Shown here: piece after piece, positions 1 to 12,962 of the stretch
How the letters are laid out: each line of letters begins with the position of its first letter
How positions within the stretch are numbered: position 1 is the stretch's first letter
Assembly (NCBI GenBank): GCA_023101725.1
Contig: JALJCO010001289.1
Span: forward strand, 1 to 64,000
Source of the DNA: Atherinomorus stipes
Taxonomy: Eukaryota > Chordata > Actinopteri > Atheriniformes > Atherinidae
DNA length: 64,000 bases
Direction: 5' to 3'
Position numbers and translations under genes: made by a program
Notes under the pieces: generated by a model
Told to the model about the DNA's origin: nothing
Databases searched by the model: none
Seen by the model: the letters and a program-made list of their open reading frames with translations, nothing else

Positions 1-64
1 CTCATTTTAAATCTGGTGACCTACAATATTAATGTTATTTTGGCTCCATTAAAATTATTCAGTT

Positions 65-1695
65 GTTTTAATTAGGGATGTCACAATACCACTTTTTTGC
101 CGACCAAGTACAAGTGCGAGTACTTGCATTTGAGTACTTGCCGATACCAAGTACTGATATGAGTACCTACTGTAATTAATGGGAATAAGTGAAATGAGTG
201 AAAGGCGTTTCTTTTCTTCTTTCTTTCTTTCTTTCTCTTTTTTTGGTTTGGTTATTTGTTTAAATAAAGAGAAGCATCTCTGCATGCTCAGGTGTGATGC
301 GGGCATCTTTGTTTGTTGCGGGCAATGGTTGTCCGATCCACAGCCTCAGGAGTTTGTGACAGCGCAACACTATGAAAGCAGCCCCCAGGGCTTATTGGGC
401 TTCGTCAGTACCCTCTGAAATAAATCTGTATCACGTAATATAACGTTAAACAACCATCTCACTTCCCTCCTCTGATCAGGTCTGATTAACAGCTGCAGAA
501 CAGCCGAGCTACAGGTGCTGTGTCCACAGCTTGCAGCATCACAACGAGAGACGTAGTCAGCTCAGCCACTTCTTGAGAAAAACTTACAATTTTAAAGACA
601 CACAACGTAACTTTTAGACCTTAAAAATCTGTGTTTCTGACTCGTTTTGATGTCACACCAACATTCATTATGCGCATTTTCGAGCTGTCAGTGCCCAGAG
701 CCGTCCCGGGGCTCAGAAACAGCACTATGTAAGATTCCCATCCGGGACGCGACCGTGACGTTGCAGCCAACTATTGGTTGCAGCACCGCGTCACTCACTA
801 GCAACCGGATGTAAACCAGGGATCAACATCGCGGGTGTTTTGAATGCGCATCATGTCGAATTCGGTAAAGAAACGCAAGGAAACATCACCGGAGGAAGAG
901 GGGAAAAGAAACAGAAGAAGGGACAGAACAAGAGTCAAGATAAGACTGTCTTTTACTGGCTGGAGTGAGCTTACAGTACAGTTACGAACAAGATGGATGC
1001 TAGTTTAGCCGCCAATAGGGGGCGCGTCACTGAGAAAACTGCTAAAAGTTCTGTTGTGTGTCTTTAATGGTAAAAAAAACAAAAAAACAACTACAACATT
1101 GATTTAATAATTATTTCTTTCATAAGTGGGCAAAGCGAGATCGTAGCCCGTACGAAATAGAAGAAATAAAAGCTTACAATAAGTAGTTAGAAGCTTATAA
1201 ACAGCCTCTGATGCAGCAGCAGTTTGTTGTATTTCAGTATCATCATAATTTTATATTTAAACTCATACCAGCTTAACGAACATAAACTAGGCAAGCGTAG
1301 GAAATTAGCAGTAAACTTACCACCAACAAAGTGAATCCTGAATGAAATGTCCATAACTGTATGTATGTATGTGGGGGAACCACAGGTCCGGTGGGAGGGA
1401 GAGAGGATAAAAAGATCAGCTGCGACCTGATACGGGTCAGATATACTGTATTTTCTATCCTCGTCTAATGAAAAGCGTCTTCTAACTTAAAAAAAGATGT
1501 AAACTCAAAGCTGCCGCCGCTCATATTGAAGAGTACTTTTCTGACGACATCGCGGCGTAAACACAGCGAGTCACGTGACGTCCGGTATCGGGTGCTGTCA
1601 TAGTGAGTATTTCACGAGTACGAGTTCAGCAAAATAGCCCAGTATCTGAGCGAGTACCAATACTGGCATCGGTATCCGGACATCCTAGTTTTAAT
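65..1695. mobile_element. Non-autonomous hAT element with 8-bp target duplication
   Basis: The termini are TAGGGATGTC at 73 and GACATCCTA ending at 1687, and the subterminal sequence is also an imperfect inverted pair rich in GAGTAC and GGTAT words. The eight bases GTTTTAAT lie immediately outside both ends (65-72 and 1688-1695), a perfect target-site duplication of the length made by hAT transposases. The 1615-bp body has no recognisable transposase, so it must have been mobilised in trans. The interior near 700-1030 is moderately CpG-rich. Confidence 0.85.
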
Positions 1696-2139
1696 GATAA
1701 ATAAGTTAAAATTCAAATGTCATTATTAAGTAAATTTAAGTAACAAACTAAAAACTGACTTAACTCAAAAGCTAAAACCAAACATATTTACTAAAGAACA
1801 GAAACAAGTCAGAGCAGGTCTCAGTATGGTTTAAGATGTTTAAAATCCAAAACCTGAAATTTATACATTAACAACATTTTGACTGTATGCAACTCTTCAT
1901 AGAAAGTTAAAGAAAAAACTAAATATGTGCAAACAAGCAAGAAAATATTATTTTACATACTACTATGACAATAATCTTTATGCATTTAAAAATTGCCTAT
2001 ATAAAATATGCACAACCTTTGACTGAATTGTTGAGAAAGATTGTTAACTATCCTTTTATTCTATTTTGTTGAGGAGTTAATAAGTTGGTCATCATCACTG
2101 GGGGTGTGAAGTTGACCCAATACTCTCTGGAACTGATCA
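1696..2139. other. AT-rich spacer, nothing recognised
   Basis: AT-rich sequence between the hAT copy and the fold-back element. No open frame, RNA gene or repeat was recognised. Confidence 0.5.
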
Positions 2140-2832
2140 TAATCTTAGGGCGCATTCAGAAAGCGTAGTCCGCGAGCTACTACTCTGTTAAACTTTGTTA
2201 ATCGGATAAACGCCAATGCCAAGTTTTCATTCCAGACTGAAGTGATGCTGAGGAAGAAGTGGATCAAAACGACCGATTCACCGCGGTGAAGGACCGAACT
2301 TTATAATAAAACGACACACGTTTGTTTGTGGCCGGCAGACTGCGCAGTCGTGTTAGCAGGTTAGCATTAGCCAGCTCGATAACGTGCCTAACTTTGTGCG
2401 GCTGAAAACACACAAGCATCTGAAAGCGTCTCCTTTCTTGGCAGTCCCCAGTTGTTCCACTGGAAACGGGGAGGTACAGACCCGATTTTCAGATCTTTGT
2501 GTGTTTTAAGACGCACAATGTTAAGCACGTCAGTAAACGCTAGCTGGCTAATGCTAGCATGCTGTAAAGTGCCGGTGTCGTGCGGTGTTGTGCCCCACCG
2601 GCGACAAACAAACGTGTGTTTTATTATAAAGTTCGGCCCTTCACCGCGGCGAATCGATCGCTTTGATCCAGCTTTTGATCCAGTATCACTTCAGTCTGGA
2701 ATTAAAACTTAAGTATGTTTGGAGTTTATACGATTTTAAACAGTATAACAGAGCAGGAACGGCTGATGTTAACATGGCCCGGAAGAGGAAGTGCCCAAAT
2801 ACCGGGAAGTTCCGGTAAGCGTGATAATCCCC
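2140..2832. mobile_element. Fold-back (palindromic) element, copy 1
   Basis: The left half (about 2190-2460) and right half (about 2470-2740) are long imperfect inverted repeats. Both contain the same blocks in opposite order and strand: a CACTTCAGTCTGGAAT block, a TTATTATAAAGTTCGG block, a CAAACAAACGTGTGT block and a GCTAGC-rich block. The right end is GCGTGATAATCCCC at 2819-2832, which recurs at both outer ends of the composite at 30889-32607. No coding potential was seen. The left boundary is approximate. Confidence 0.7.
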
Positions 2833-3582
2833 TATTATCTAAATTGTGAAAGCAGAAAACTGCCTACAAGCTTACTGTAGGAATTGAACCTGTGCCTCAG
2901 AATAAATTAGCTGAACAACCTTATTGTTTTTGTATCAGATCTGCTGGGACATAATTTTGGTATTATCTTTAAAGTGTCAATGTGTAGTGAAAGCGAAGGT
3001 GAAAGCAGGAAAAGTTACCTTAGAAGAAACTTCTTTGATCTTCTCTCTGCAAAGGGGTCAGCCATTCATATCTTAAAAATCTCCGGCCGGTCCCAAAATT
3101 CAGTACGGTGGTAATTTGCGGTGGATAGACTTACTGTAATACAACATTTCGCAGTAAAATAATGCAATACAATGCTGTGAAATCCTGGTTACAATTGAAA
3201 TGCAAAATATCCCAGCAGTTCACTGTGGTGCCACTGTTTTGACTGTAAATTTTAAAAATACAGTCTCATATTGTGAACATTAAAGTTAAATCCTGTAAAT
3301 TCAGCCGAATGTCCAGAGAGAAAAAAGCAGTGCACCCAAAATTACCCACAATACATCTTGAAAAGTAGTGGGCATCGATGGTCACTAGATGGGTCAATAT
3401 CGAGCAAAATGCATTGCAGGGAAGAGCTCAAAATGGCACACAAAGGTAACAAAGACTGCAGGGGGTGAAAGATGACCTATAAATGCCTGTTATTGAACAG
3501 ATGTAGACAGGGCTTAATTTGAACCGGATGTAGAACACATTCTAGCACCAGTATGTTGTATTAAGTCTATCCACCTCTATAA
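2833..3582. other. Unclassified spacer
   Basis: Unique-looking AT-rich sequence. Words such as TTACTGTAAT and TTACAGTAAA-like blocks around 3110-3300 resemble decayed small DNA transposons, but no paired termini could be fixed. Confidence 0.35.
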
Positions 3583-3930
<348 letters not shown>

Positions 3931-4569
3931 ATTCCTAGTTTGCATATTTTGGGCTTTGTGGGTGTAGATTTTTGGGTTTGTATTATAGGTTTTTTTTTTT
4001 GGGGTTTCCAAGTACAGACTCCGCTTACTTGACGGATTGGGACAATGTAAACTTGTGACATCACCACCAACGGTGTGCAGCAAGTTGGCAAGTGCTGCCT
4101 GTCAACATGAAAATAATATTGTATTATTTTACAGCTGTTTTTTATTTATTGTTGTGGAGATAAACAAATAAAAACGATGAAAATAACTGCTCCAAAACAA
4201 TTATACTAAGTGGATGTTTGTTTTTGTTTCCAACATGTAAATTATATTTCCAATACATAAGCGCATTAATCCAAACGAACAGTTAGGTCATAATTATGTG
4301 ATCAGAAACAGCTGTGAGCGGAAAGCAAGAGAAGAAGCTGCAAATAAAAGGCCAAGAACAGTAAAGAATAGGAATGATCGCTCAGGTTTGGTTGTTGGAG
4401 GCGACAAAGGGAGGAAGAGGCTGCCAAACACTGCGCGTGTGCGAGTTACATGGTGGGATTTATATCTGGTGCTGTTTCCTACTGGGATTAAGAGAGCAGA
4501 CACCTGCGGATAAACCATGTGGCAAAAAGTATTCTACAACCAGACTGAAGGAGCAGACATAGCCTTTTA
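3931..4569. other. Unclassified spacer
   Basis: Intergenic-type sequence between the interspersed repeat and the 4.6-kb element. Two overlapping opposite-strand open frames near 4294-4518 have no recognisable domain and are treated as chance. Confidence 0.4.
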
Positions 4570-7135
4570 TTAGGCGCTTTTGGACTGCAGGAACATTTTG
4601 GAGTTCCTATAACCTTTTCAGGAACCAGGCCTTTTTTTGCATTTGGACATATAGGAACTAGGGACCTCGGACCTCAGTTCCTACAACCTTTTTAGCTCCT
4701 ACTCCAAGGCAGGGTCTTTTCAGGGTTCCATAGGAACTGAAATACGTAGGTGTTTGGTGATTGGTAGAACTGGCAAGCCGTGCCCTTGTGTGACCTCCAC
4801 TTCTTCCACCCCGCCATATTTAAAAAGTCTTACAGCTGTTTACCTGATTACCGAGATCATAATAACAACAATAACTATTACAATAGGAGTGTACCAATTC
4901 ATTATTAAATCGATCACAATGGTATGTGACCCAAATCGATAACTATTTTGAAATGTCCAAAAGCAATTATTTTCATATTAATTTAATGACTCAAATACAG
5001 CTGCAAAGTTTGGCAGTAGAATCTGTGGCTGCCGCCCTGGTCCATCCACTAAAGTTCCGGGTGCACTTCAACAAAAGGTAAACAAGGGAAAGTGAGGGAA
5101 AGCTGGTAAGTTAGCTTTTATAATAGCTTTGAATAAAAGAGATGGAAAACCCAAATACAGATGCAAATTGTGTCAGTGCAATCTGCGCCACTTTAGTGAA
5201 CGGATCCCGGTCCGTCCGTTAAAGTGGAACTGCAACGCTCAACCACCCTAACTTTATTTAATAGACTGAGTCCTGGTCTTATCAATAATTATTTACCAAA
5301 CGTGAAAAATATAAGCTTTTAAAAGAAAAAATGTTGCGAAGTTTGACATTTTTAGGACAAGAGCGCCACCATCTTGCAGTACTCTAAGCTCTGACGTCAC
5401 CGGGTTGGTTAGTCCTGCGGTCCTGAATGAGATTCCTCTGGTCTGGTCCACATTTATAAAGATAACAGCTGAATGACAGAGACTGGTGAGCCAAAGGAGA
5501 AGAAAAGACAAAAGGGGAACCACTACTGTATCCTCCTGGTTCTAAAAGCAAGTTTACCAAAGTTTAAGTTGAAGACAGAACAGTTAACAACCTCCAGCTG
5601 AACCAGAAACCGGTCCTGCTGCTGCTGGCGGCTCTGAAATGGGAACCTCCCGGACTCCAGATCATAAGGTGAGTATTTTCTAGAGAAAATCAGGAAAATG
5701 ATCAGGAGACTTGGAGTCTGGTAAGATAGAGATCAGCAGAGGAAAGCCTGCAGCTACTCTGAGTGTTTTAATATCACCGCCGGTGACATCCACTCACCGG
5801 CCGGTCTGCAGCATCAGTCTGTACCAACATCAGTACGTAGCTCTCCGCCTCTATTCCTCTTTGAGCCGCTTATTAAACTCACGTCAAATGGCAACACTCA
5901 TAAATCCTCCCCACAGCCTGATGATGAAGAGAAGAGCTCTGGAGCAGGTTGATGTGAAATGACCGTCATAAAAACTTTCTAACTGGGACTCCCAGTTTCC
6001 CACCGCGGCGTCCGGTTAAACCAAACACCGCCCGCTCCCTCTTCATCCTGCAGCCTGGATGCTTTGCATCTTTCCCATCGTATTCCTGTCTCGCTTATTT
6101 TATTTTACATTAAACCACCGGTTCCTACCGTTAGCTTCGTAAGCCTACCGTTAGCTTAGTTAGCTTACCTGCTGTTTTCCCGGACGCTCCCGTGTCTCAG
6201 CCCAGCTCTCCTTCGGGGACAGCACCGCCTCCAAAACGTCCACCTCCCAGTACAATAATCCTTACGTGTAATCCAAATTGTTAGACAAAATCCTCCACGC
6301 ATGATCTGGTCCATGTGGACCTCCTGACAGCAGACAGCTTACAGCATCGCCAACCCCCTTCCTACAGGTGCTGCCAACCCGCCCCTCCTGACACCAGGAC
6401 CGGCGTCTCCTCCTCTCTCCTCAGTCACACTGTTTAATGACTGGAAAGCATCGGGACAGGATCTGGACGCTGGACTGGCCTCCCAGCTTCACTTTCCATC
6501 ATATTAATCTTCTAAAACATGTTCCAGCTTGTTAATTGTAGTGCAGCGTAGCTGGTTATTTCTGTTGATTTAATGCGGAGTCAGAGGGGAAACCAACCCG
6601 GTGACGTCAGAGCTTAGAGTACTGCAAGTTGGCGGCACCCTTGTCCTAAAAACATCAATCTTCGCAACATTTTTCTTTTATATGCTTATATTTTTCATAT
6701 ATATGAGTACGGTAAGGTATATAATTATTGATATGACCAGGACTCAGTCTAGTAAATAAAGTTAGGTTGGTTGACCATTGCATTTCCACTTTAAAGTGTC
6801 CGGGTGTACTTCAATGAAAGGTAAACAAGATGTTAGTAGGGCTGCTTTCCAACAGGGGGCTGTTCCATTCCATGATACATATGACCGTGATGAGGGAAAG
6901 CTGGTAAGTTGGCTTTTATAATAGCTTTGAACAAAATATGAGAAACTTGTTTTGTATTAGATCTGCTGGTCTGCTTGTCACTGTCGCAATGATTGCGTCA
7001 CACGAGGTCCCTAACAGGGTCCTCCCTCATGTGCGATCTCACACTGAAGGCGAAGGGTAGTTCTTATAACTAAACTCGAGAAGAGTAGTTATAGGAACTG
7101 CGTTTTTAGAACCTCTGTCTGAATGCGCCTATTGA
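4570..7135. mobile_element. TIR element of 2.56 kb with internal inverted and direct repeats
   Basis: The outer ends are AGGCGCTTTTGGACTGCAGG at 4573 and, on the other strand, AGGCGCATTCAGACAGAGG ending at 7132. Each end is followed inwards by a GTTCCTATAAC block. ATT flanks both ends, a possible 3-bp target duplication such as PIF/Harbinger elements make. Inside, about 200 bp at 5210-5410 reappear inverted at 6590-6790, including the GTCCTAAAAA, GACTGAGTCCTGGTC and GACGTCA blocks. A block at 5055-5140 reappears directly at about 6795-6935. No transposase was found. Confidence 0.6.
5210..6790. repeat. About 200-bp inverted repeats (nested element candidate)
   Basis: The left arm 5210-5410 and right arm 6590-6790 match in inverted orientation over roughly 200 bp with scattered indels, enclosing about 1.2 kb. 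The enclosed part contains a GTGAGT splice-donor-like site at about 5669 after a CTG-rich stretch, but no convincing exon. This is either a nested element with long terminal repeats or the true core of the surrounding element. Confidence 0.55.
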
Positions 7136-7250
7136 GAGCAAGATAATGTCTCTGTCCCGGGTTTTACTGTATTTCAGATTCAAATGTGTTCACTTCGGAT
7201 TTTCATTGTGTTTCAGTTCTCACACTTGCTCATTGTTGTTATCCACTCAG

Positions 7251-7338
7251 ACATCAGGCAACAGATGACGAAACTGCAGCTCAGGGAGACGAGTTACCTC
7301 CTGATCACTTCACTTGTTCTCAGCTGCTCCAAAGCCAC
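7251..7338 (+). other. Weak candidate exon or pseudo-exon
   Basis: A pyrimidine tract and CAG at 7241-7250 precede an 88-bp open stretch that ends at CAC followed by GTAAGA. An adjacent 74-codon frame (7314-7538) contains the words ITVLVKNG and MWASDGGYKACQTF. No domain was recognised, and the two readings lie in different frames. It could equally be chance or part of a decayed transposon exon. It is listed only because the splice-like signals coincide with an open frame. Confidence 0.15.
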
Positions 7339-7539
7339 GTAAGATAACCGTGTTGGTGAAAAACGGCAGAGAAAGCACAACTCCCTCTTCTCAAAGCACC
7401 ATGTGGGCTTCCGATGGAGGATACAAAGCCTGTCAAACTTTCAAGAGAGATATAACTCCCTCACTTTCTGTACAGTTTTACACAAACACCTTCAAACGAG
7501 GCAAAGTGAAGGTTCATGTTCTGGACAGATGGTTTTAAT

Positions 7540-8885
7540 GCCGTGGGGGAAAAGATGTTCAGGCGTTTCAGATCTGAGTTTCCAGGATCTCCTAAAATTC
7601 AGATTACAGAAAAGTTTTTTGTTGTTGTTGTTTTTTTTTTAATCCTATTTTCATGTTAGAGGTGATAAATGAGAAGCTCGTGATGCAAAGCTGGAAGCTT
7701 TCATTAGTTCTGTACAAAAACAGGCCTTTTTCTCTTTTTGTTCAGTGTTTGTGTTTATTACATTATTGCTTTATGGAAAGACACTTGGTCAAAATTTATC
7801 TTTCCCCCACTCTGAAAGTTTACTGAATGCCACAGTATTTTCCCCCACTTATTTAGCCCTATGTATTATTTAATGGTTGACAAAAAAAGAAAGTTATTGT
7901 TGTAGACAATACAAATTTGGTAAAGATGTTTTATTTTATTCAGCCATACAATTCACATCAGTAATTCCCCTCAGTCATCCTGTCTGTCAGGGGTGTGGCA
8001 CTAAATTTTGGGCCCTGTGCACACTTAAGGTCAGTGGGCTCCTATACATGCCAATGCACAAGGCGCGTGACCAAAAAAATTTAAAAAAGGAGGGTATTTA
8101 TTTAAAATAGATGAGCAAAAGAAGGTTTTAAGCTACAATCAGATTATATTGATGCATTTGGCTTACTTGTGCTCAAATACCTAAAACATCTCAAAGGTTG
8201 CAAACATGATAATTATTGGTCAAACACAAAGTAAAGATCAGATATGCTTTCCAACAATAAATGCTTAGACTAGCCTAATTATTTGCTATAGCACACAGTA
8301 TGAATTATGGTCAGAAAGTCTCAGAGACAAAATTGTTATAAGCCATTTTTCTATGTTCTCACCACCTACGGATAGATCTTATCAATCTCACTTCCCTTAT
8401 TGATTTGGTTCTTTATCGACTCCCTTTGTGGCCCAGTTTTCCAAAAGAAAAACCAGCATACAACACTGCTACAGTGTCAAAAAACCTAATATCCTAAAAA
8501 GTGTCAGCTAAGTTTGAAATCTTTGGCAATCCCAAACAAATGCTGTAAAGAAAAAGATTCAAGAGGAAATTATTAATCTGAATCTTTTTCTCTACAGTAC
8601 TTGTTTAAATTGAATAAATTAGGATAGAAATGTAAATGCTGGACTGACAAGGTCAATTTAGTTGTCAAAAATTAGCCGGAGTAATCACTCTAAGGTACAT
8701 TTGTGAAATCTTTGACGCCTCCACGACTGCATATGCTTGATAGTTTTCTCCATTTCTATCTCTCCCTCACGAACCAACATACCAACTTAACAGAGCGTCG
8801 GAAGGGGGAGCTCACTCTTAAATACTTATCTCATCGTATCCTTGGTCATCTTTAATTTCACTCATCAGGACTCACCACTGCTGCT
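7540..8885. other. Unclassified AT-rich sequence
   Basis: Contains a short TTG/poly-T run at 7617-7640 and, from about 7986, CAGGGGTGTGGCACTAAATT, which resembles a hAT-type terminus. No matching right end was found. Nothing else is recognisable. Confidence 0.35.
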
Positions 8886-8955
8886 GGGGCTTTCCTGCTT
8901 AAGCAGCTGCCCCCGCAGCCCGACCTTGGATAAGCGACAGAAGACAGTAGGGTAC
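8886..8955 (+). repeat. Fragment of a dispersed fish repeat
   Basis: CAGCTGCCCCCGCAGCCC followed by GACCTTGGATAAGCGACAG resembles the tail of a very common teleost interspersed repeat. Only this short piece is recognisable. Confidence 0.4.
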
Positions 8956-10955
8956 GTTAAGTGTCACCCCTTCATTGTACACCCTGGGGGCTGTACATTG
9001 ACCCCCAAAATCATCTATTATTACTTACATTAATAATAATGTTATATTTTGATATGCTATAATATTTGGCCAATATTTGGGTCAAAAGTTACACGTTTTA
9101 AAGAATGAAACGTATAAAGTTCCAAATCTATGTTTTCATTGTCGATTACAACTGTTGCAATAATTTGCATCAGTGGCCATTTTCAGATTGACTGCACTCA
9201 AAAGTTTGATGAACATTCTTTCCTCATTTGCTCTTTAAAATCTTTGAAGGACCATAAATGAGTGAGTTTCTGCATAAAAAGAGAGACAATAATAGAAGGA
9301 AAATATAACATCTGCTAGAGTGAAGTTGTGCCAGCAGGGAGTCCTGTTTTTAGCAATGGAAACTGAGAATCTCCATTTACCAGTCAGATATCACGTCCAC
9401 AATAAAGTTCCACACAGGTGGTCTTTGTATGTTTGCATGAATAAATGTGTGTAAATGTATAAATGCACAAGTATATGTAAAAGTGCAAATGTAACAGTAT
9501 ACAGTATGTTACACAGAAATTGGAGAAGAGATTTTTATGTGATCGAGTGTGATTTGCAGCTGTGCTCGCTGCAGGAGAGACAACATCCATCTCCACACAC
9601 ACTCTCTCTGCAGGAGTGATAGATGGTTATGCTTCTCCATTTGGGAAATCAGAAGAATGGAGGTCGCTCACAGTCAAGCACTCAGTCAGTCCTCAGATCT
9701 CCCTCTTTCCATGTCTCCGTCTGCAAGGAGAACCTGATCCATTTGTGTTTAGTTCACCATTTGCATTGAAATCACATCAAGGCAGCATGCAGAGTAATGA
9801 GGTAGCACAGCTTGAAAGGAAAGGCAGGCAGCAAAACAGGCTGGAAAAAAAGATTTAGACAGGTAGCTACATGGACAGCTGACAGGAGAAAGGGAAAGAC
9901 ATGAGGCAGAGAAAAGAATGCATGAAGAAGCAAGGTGGAAAGGCAGCGGATGATAAGAAAGGATAAAGAATAATCAAAGGAAATAAAGAACAAGTGTCTT
10001 GTAGATAGCAAGCACAGACATAGTGCACATTTCTGAAAAAAGTAACTTGCAAGCCAAAGAAATGGAAGAACATAAAATAAAAAGCAACGGGAACACAAGG
10101 ACAGTAGGGAGGCAAAGAAAGCATATGAAGAAGTAAGGCGAAATTAAATACATGAAGGAAGATAATTAAAAGAATGGAAGGAAAGGGATTAAAAACAGAT
10201 TCAGAATCAAAGAAATATGTAAAGTAGAAACAGAAAAGAAAACCCAAGAATAATGAGAATGAAACCGAAAGGCAGTTTTGCCGAACAGCGTGAAGCAGAA
10301 AAAGCTGTGCTTTTAAATGGAAACAGTGCCAGAATCAGATTTGTTGAATGAGGAGGAAACCACCTGTGCAGTATTAAATGAATGCAGAAGCGTACAGTAG
10401 AAGGTAATGTGGGAGCAGGATGTGGAAAGGCCATTATCACACCACCGGTAGGATATTATCAGTGACGCAGAAGTAAATCAGAAGGTGTTTAGACTGTATG
10501 ACCTCCAGGTGACTCCTAACACAGGCACAAAACACCATCAATTTGAACAAAATTCTGCTAATTTAAGGAATATTCACTTTAGAAAAGAACCAGCCTTACA
10601 TTACATCGATATGATATTTCCTGTAACAGAAACTTGTCACCCAGTGCATTACATCATGTGGAAATGCGGTGAAGTCACACTTTTCCCTGATAATTTTGAA
10701 GAAGCAAAATCTGAGAGGAAGTGGAGTCTCAGAAACTGTGGCAAACAAACATGTTGCACAATTTGCATGCAACTGTGTTTTCATTCCATTAAATTTCTGT
10801 GTGCTCAGAATCCCTTGTAATTACTTTGTGGCTTGTTGGCTGGGAGCTTCAGGCTGTCAAAAGTCCAAAAAGGTTTCAACTCAGTGAACATATGGGTTCC
10901 ATATTCTCTACAGGAAGAATATATGTCATGAAAACACCCCAAAAATGATATATAC
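8956..10955. other. Unclassified 2-kb stretch
   Basis: From about 9800 to 10440 the plus strand is purine-rich, which keeps minus-strand frames open (for example 9772-10247) without giving convincing protein; these read as low-complexity Phe/Leu-rich peptides. No RNA gene or element termini were found. Confidence 0.4.
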
Positions 10956-10959
10956 ATCC

Positions 10960-11115
10960 ATATATCCATCCATTCTCCACAGTGCTGATCCCAGTTCAGG
11001 GTCATAGGGAAGCTGGAGCTGGGAGCCATTAGCAAGCAACAGGCAGGGGGCATTCAGGACAGGTAGCCAGTCTATCTCAGGGCCAACATAGAGACAACCA
11101 ACCACTCACTCTCAG
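10960..11115 (+). repeat. Common teleost interspersed repeat (degenerate)
   Basis: The order of blocks is CATCCATTCTCC, CCAGTTCAGGGTCATAGGG, GGACAGGTAGCCAGTCTATC and GGCCAACATAGAGACAACC, then ACTCACTCTCA. This is the diverged form of a familiar fish repeat whose usual text describes a CCATCCATTTTC start and a CAGTCTATCGCAGGG core. The class was not assigned. Confidence 0.55.
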
Positions 11116-11124
11116 TACTGGAGA

Positions 11125-11330
11125 AGGTGAGGGCAACAGTAGAGTTGTCATCAGAGCACTGTGGTCTGTGACCCCTGCACTGGAGAAGTGGTTCCAACAG
11201 ATACCTGGAGAGACATCTCAGATCAGAAGAGTACAATAGCTACATACTGAACAGGACCCTCATGGCAAAGGAACAGCCACCCACCCCATCTAGGGGAGAT
11301 GGAGGGGTGGGTGAGGTAAGAAAATGTCCC
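11125..11330 (+). mobile_element. Fragment of a retroelement-like repeat
   Basis: The stretch reads like the recurrent fish coding fragment around the words LEKW-QQIPG-TS-I in a broken frame (CTGGAGAAGTGGTTCCAACAG at about 11180). It then has the AGGACCC...GGTGGGTGAG tail often seen with it. Frames are disrupted and no catalytic part is present. The source element type is uncertain. Confidence 0.35.
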
Positions 11331-11331
11331 A

Positions 11332-11376
11332 TACAGTACCAGCCAAATATTTGGACACACTTTCCTATTGAATTTA
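11332..11376 (+). mobile_element. Tc1-like terminal inverted repeat fragment
   Basis: TACAGTACCAGCCAAATATT then TGGACACACTTTCC closely resembles the characteristic end of a teleost Tc1-like transposon (the TACAGTACCAGTCAAAAGTT type). No transposase or partner end is visible nearby, so this is a solo end or a badly decayed copy. Confidence 0.6.
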
Positions 11377-12822
11377 ATGGGAAAATGAGTTCAAACCCTG
11401 TGACCCAAACAACTGATTTTAAAATACTGTTTGGGGTGTGCAACACACTGAATGGTCCAAAATATATCTGAGCTGCTAATACCGTAAATGGCAACAAAAA
11501 CTTCTAAGATCATGTAAGTCAAGTTTGATTTCCATCCCGGGACTTCAAAGAATCAACATTTAGTTTTTATGCTTGCAACATACCTCATTAAAACTTGGAC
11601 TTGTGCAGAGCTTGATATCAAGTTCTGTACAAGTCTGCTAATGACCCATTGATTTAAGTTATTCCTCCTTTACATTAGAGGACTTTTTAAAGATTTGGAA
11701 AAGAGTCCTGGAAAACTGCTATCTCACACTAACTCACATGTAAAGACAGTTTTTAGTCTCAGTCTAGTCTCGGACTGAGATTTTACAAAGACTGGGAATC
11801 TTGCAGCATCACTATTTCCAAGACTACAACTTCATTCTTTCAGCATTTTTTTCCCGTCATGCAATTTGTTCCCATCATCATAATACATTTTATTTGAAAG
11901 CACCTTATCAAAGCGCATAAAGATACTGCATAAAAACAGATAAAACAGTAAGCTAAAACACTAAAAATGCTAAACATAATCAACTCTCTCTAACCCGAGA
12001 ACATTCAGTGACCAGCATGTCTGTGGAGCACCGATGTTTATTTAGTGTTTACTGTCAGCAATCTGATTACTGCTGTATGTTCTGCAGTAAGATATGACAG
12101 TGCGGTGTTCACATCGCATTCTCCGTGAGTCACGTGACTGCTTTTACATTGAACTTTAAGCAAGTCGAAACTCTGTATTTCTATGGCTCTGGTCAACTTA
12201 TTATGCAACTCCTGAGTATTGATGGCTCTGGAGGTTGGCACCTGTTTCCGCTGCTGCCAGAGCTCATCCAGCTATTGGTCTTTGTGTTGCGTCACTGCGA
12301 CTTTAGATAATACTTAACACGTTTGATATTATCGCAAGCTCAAGACTAGGAGAATACTATGAATCAGCGCAGATTACACTCTCTTTTTTTTACTTGTCCT
12401 GTCCAGCATCGAAGCAAGCAGAATGGAAATCTGATTGCTTTATTCTGTTGAACAGTTTTGCTTTACCAAGCGGAGCTTTATGAACATAAGGCTCCACTTG
12501 ATATCATGTTTATTCATTTTATTTCTTTAATTAAACATTTGTCTATTACACCATTCCATTTCACATTGCTGGGCCTGACAAGGGAGAAATGAAAGTTAAC
12601 AGAGGTAATGATAGAAAGTGAAACAGAGAGAAAGGAGTAAGGAAGAGGAGGAGAGAGAGGAGAGAAAACATGAATCCACTTACACAGTTCACTGGTACAT
12701 CTGTACCGCGATCCCTAAACAACCAAGGTCTCTGTTGGAAAACAAAACAAGCAATCCCCTACAGGAGGACCTGCAGGTGGCTTAAATATCCTCAGATCAT
12801 ACAAACACACGCAGAACTACGC
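11377..12822. other. Unclassified sequence with a GA-rich patch
   Basis: AT-rich unique-type sequence with a purine-rich GA patch at about 12600-12665. The block at 11598-11660 resembles the repeat at 3840-3890. No genes were recognised. Confidence 0.4.
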
Positions 12823-12824
12823 AG

Positions 12825-12936
12825 AGAAGAGGTACAACCTAGTCAGCGCAATGGGAAGTAGAGAAAAGGTACAACCTAGCCAGCGCAATGGGAAATAGAG
12901 AAGAGGTACAACCTAGTCAACGCAATGGGAAGTAGT
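12825..12936 (+). repeat. Three tandem copies of a 37-bp unit
   Basis: The phrase AGGTACAACCTAG, followed by CAACGCAATGGGAA-like sequence, occurs three times. Its AGGTACAACCT core ends at 12840, 12877 and 12914, giving an exact 37-bp period with a few substitutions. It lies directly before the GC-rich repeat. Confidence 0.9.
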
Positions 12937-12962
12937 GTCACAGTGTCAACATGCATAATAAA

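Noticed and set aside
9772..10247. Overlapping 108- and 126-codon Phe/Leu-rich minus-strand frames
   Set aside because: They are the complement of a purine-rich AGAAA/GGAAA stretch; two frames are open at once and neither has a signal peptide plus domain pattern that stands up.
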